From contig NW_027488566.1 of assembly GCF_050948215.1 (NCBI RefSeq), positions 1 through 64,000 on the forward strand: a DNA stretch of 64,000 nt, written 5' to 3'. This document shows positions 63,169 through 64,000 of the stretch, piece after piece (position 1 is the stretch's first letter; each line of letters opens with the position of its first letter). The notes beneath the pieces are model-generated. The model did no database searches and was not told where the DNA came from. It worked only from the letters and a program-made list of their open reading frames with translations. Source of the stretch: Halictus rubicundus (Eukaryota; Arthropoda; Insecta; Hymenoptera; Halictidae). The translations under genes were made by a program, and so were the position numbers.

Positions 63169-64000
63169 TTTTTTTTCCTTGAGAGGAGGAGAATGCATTT
63201 ACGCACACCTCCAAATAGGAGGTAGTGTGGGACTCGACCGGTCAGAAGGACCAGCCCCTACCCACTAAACTCCTCCTCTCATAGGTCTTCAAACCCTCTC
63301 ACATCTTTCGCCCGACGAACGATCGTAGGGTCCCGCTATTCGCATATCTCCTACGATCGCTTTGACGCATCACCGCCAGGTCACACAGTCGCATAGGACA
63401 GATTCTCTTCCATTGATCAAATTAAGTAGCTCTACGCCGATTCGAGCTCGCTGCCGCGCGAGCTTGCCTCTCCAAATCCCGTTCATAATTCTCCTTCTCC
63501 TTCATAATATAATTTATGAAGCCATTAATCTTGTTCCAGTATAAATTGTTAATCAGCATGATTTCCACCATAGTTTGCGGTGTAAATGGCCGCTCTAAAT
63601 CTAATTCGATCAATGCTCGTCTTTCTTCCCATCGATAACAGTCAAAAATAGTATGTTCCGGCGTATCTACAACCAAGGGACAATACCAGCATCTTTCACT
63701 GTCACTCTTCTGAATCCTCATCCGGAAGGTATTAAAAACACCGTGCCCGGTAAGTGCCTGCGAGAGGCGATAATTCAAATCTCCATGTTTCCGCATGATC
63801 CAAGGTAAAATGTTAGGAATAAGTTTCTTCGTCCACTTTCCTTTCCTAAGATTTCTCCATCTTAACTGCCACTCCATTAGACTCTTCTCCTCTTCCAATT
63901 CGATCCGTTCGCGCCGGATTTCATCCTTGAGATTCTTCGTAGCGTCGTCCTCCCCAGGTAAGTGTCTAGTCTCATTTCTGATCCTATAAACTCTAACTCT
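63169..64000 (-). mobile_element. 3' end of a second R1-clade non-LTR family
   Basis: On the minus strand an ORF2 end and 3' UTR lead to a poly-A that abuts TTAGGG repeats. The 3' UTR (63177-63421) is unrelated to that of the first family, so this is a different element with the same target. It runs off the right edge. Confidence 0.85.
63422..64000 (-). CDS. ORF2 C-terminus of the second R1-clade family, partial
   Basis: The frame is open from the window edge to a stop at 63422, about 192 codons. It contains GDLNYRLSQALTGHGVFNTF followed by CWYCPLVVDTPEHTIFDCYRW, which is the Cys/His motif at the end of R1-clade ORF2. The end is basic (RQARAAASSNRRRAT). The reverse transcriptase core lies beyond the window. 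It is more AT-rich than the first family. Confidence 0.85.
   Translation of the reverse strand, partial: RVRVYRIRNETRHLPGEDDATKNLKDEIRRERIELEEEKSLMEWQLRWRNLRKGKWTKKLIPNILPWIMRKHGDLNYRLSQALTGHGVFNTFRMRIQKSDSERCWYCPLVVDTPEHTIFDCYRWEERRALIELDLERPFTPQTMVEIMLINNLYWNKINGFINYIMKEKENYERDLERQARAAASSNRRRAT

Overview
This window holds almost only transposable elements, nested several deep, and I recognise no ordinary host gene in it. The host is an insect, possibly hymenopteran. The clues are BEL/Pao and Ty3/gypsy LTR elements, an errantivirus with an env gene, PIF/Harbinger, piggyBac and Tc1-like remnants, and a large EnSpm/CMC-type transposon with a DUF4806 accessory gene. R1-clade non-LTR retrotransposons sit against telomere-like repeats. 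The repeat is the hexamer CCCTAA/TTAGGG, not the usual insect pentamer TTAGG. Its TTAGGG strand runs right to left, so if it is telomeric the chromosome end lies to the left.

Layout. 1-7336: two head-to-tail R1-clade elements on the minus strand. One runs off the left edge (gag start at 1270). The other (1871-7336) has a broken gag, endonuclease and reverse transcriptase, and a UAAUG stop-start junction between ORF1 and ORF2 like that of silkworm SART1. 7690-17150: copies of a satellite of about 1 kb, interrupted by a doubly deleted Pao element (8313-10500) and a PIF/Harbinger-type gene pair (MADF gene 11713-12803 plus, transposase 13959-15301 minus). 17260-19763: the 5' end of a third R1-type copy and two short 3'-end copies, separated by (CCCTAA)n and poly-T. 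19764-24940: T-rich, unassigned DNA. 25040-25741: a Tc1/mariner-like transposase remnant.

25744-49478 is one Ty3/gypsy element (LTRs of about 1.59 kb, target duplication AAGT). Its right LTR was split by a 15.1-kb EnSpm/CMC-type transposon (33791-48877). That transposon was in turn invaded by a full-length Pao element (35562-42205, target duplication ATATG). The CMC element carries an intact transposase gene, a divergent DUF4806 gene with one frameshift, GACGTC-rich subterminal arrays, a hexanucleotide array of about 860 bp and a candidate small two-exon gene.

49479-64000: a minisatellite, a piggyBac remnant, a solo Pao LTR holding another solo LTR, and a 5'-truncated errantivirus (53789-61424) with an intact env reading frame. 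The errantivirus integrase is split by a 2.2-kb LTR-like insertion that carries covarying hairpin repeats. A tRNA-like SINE head follows, then an R1 fragment joined directly to (CCCTAA)n, and the 3' end of a second R1-clade family whose poly-A also abuts the telomere-like repeat.

All coordinates and motifs come from reading the sequence. Family names come from recognised motifs, not database searches.
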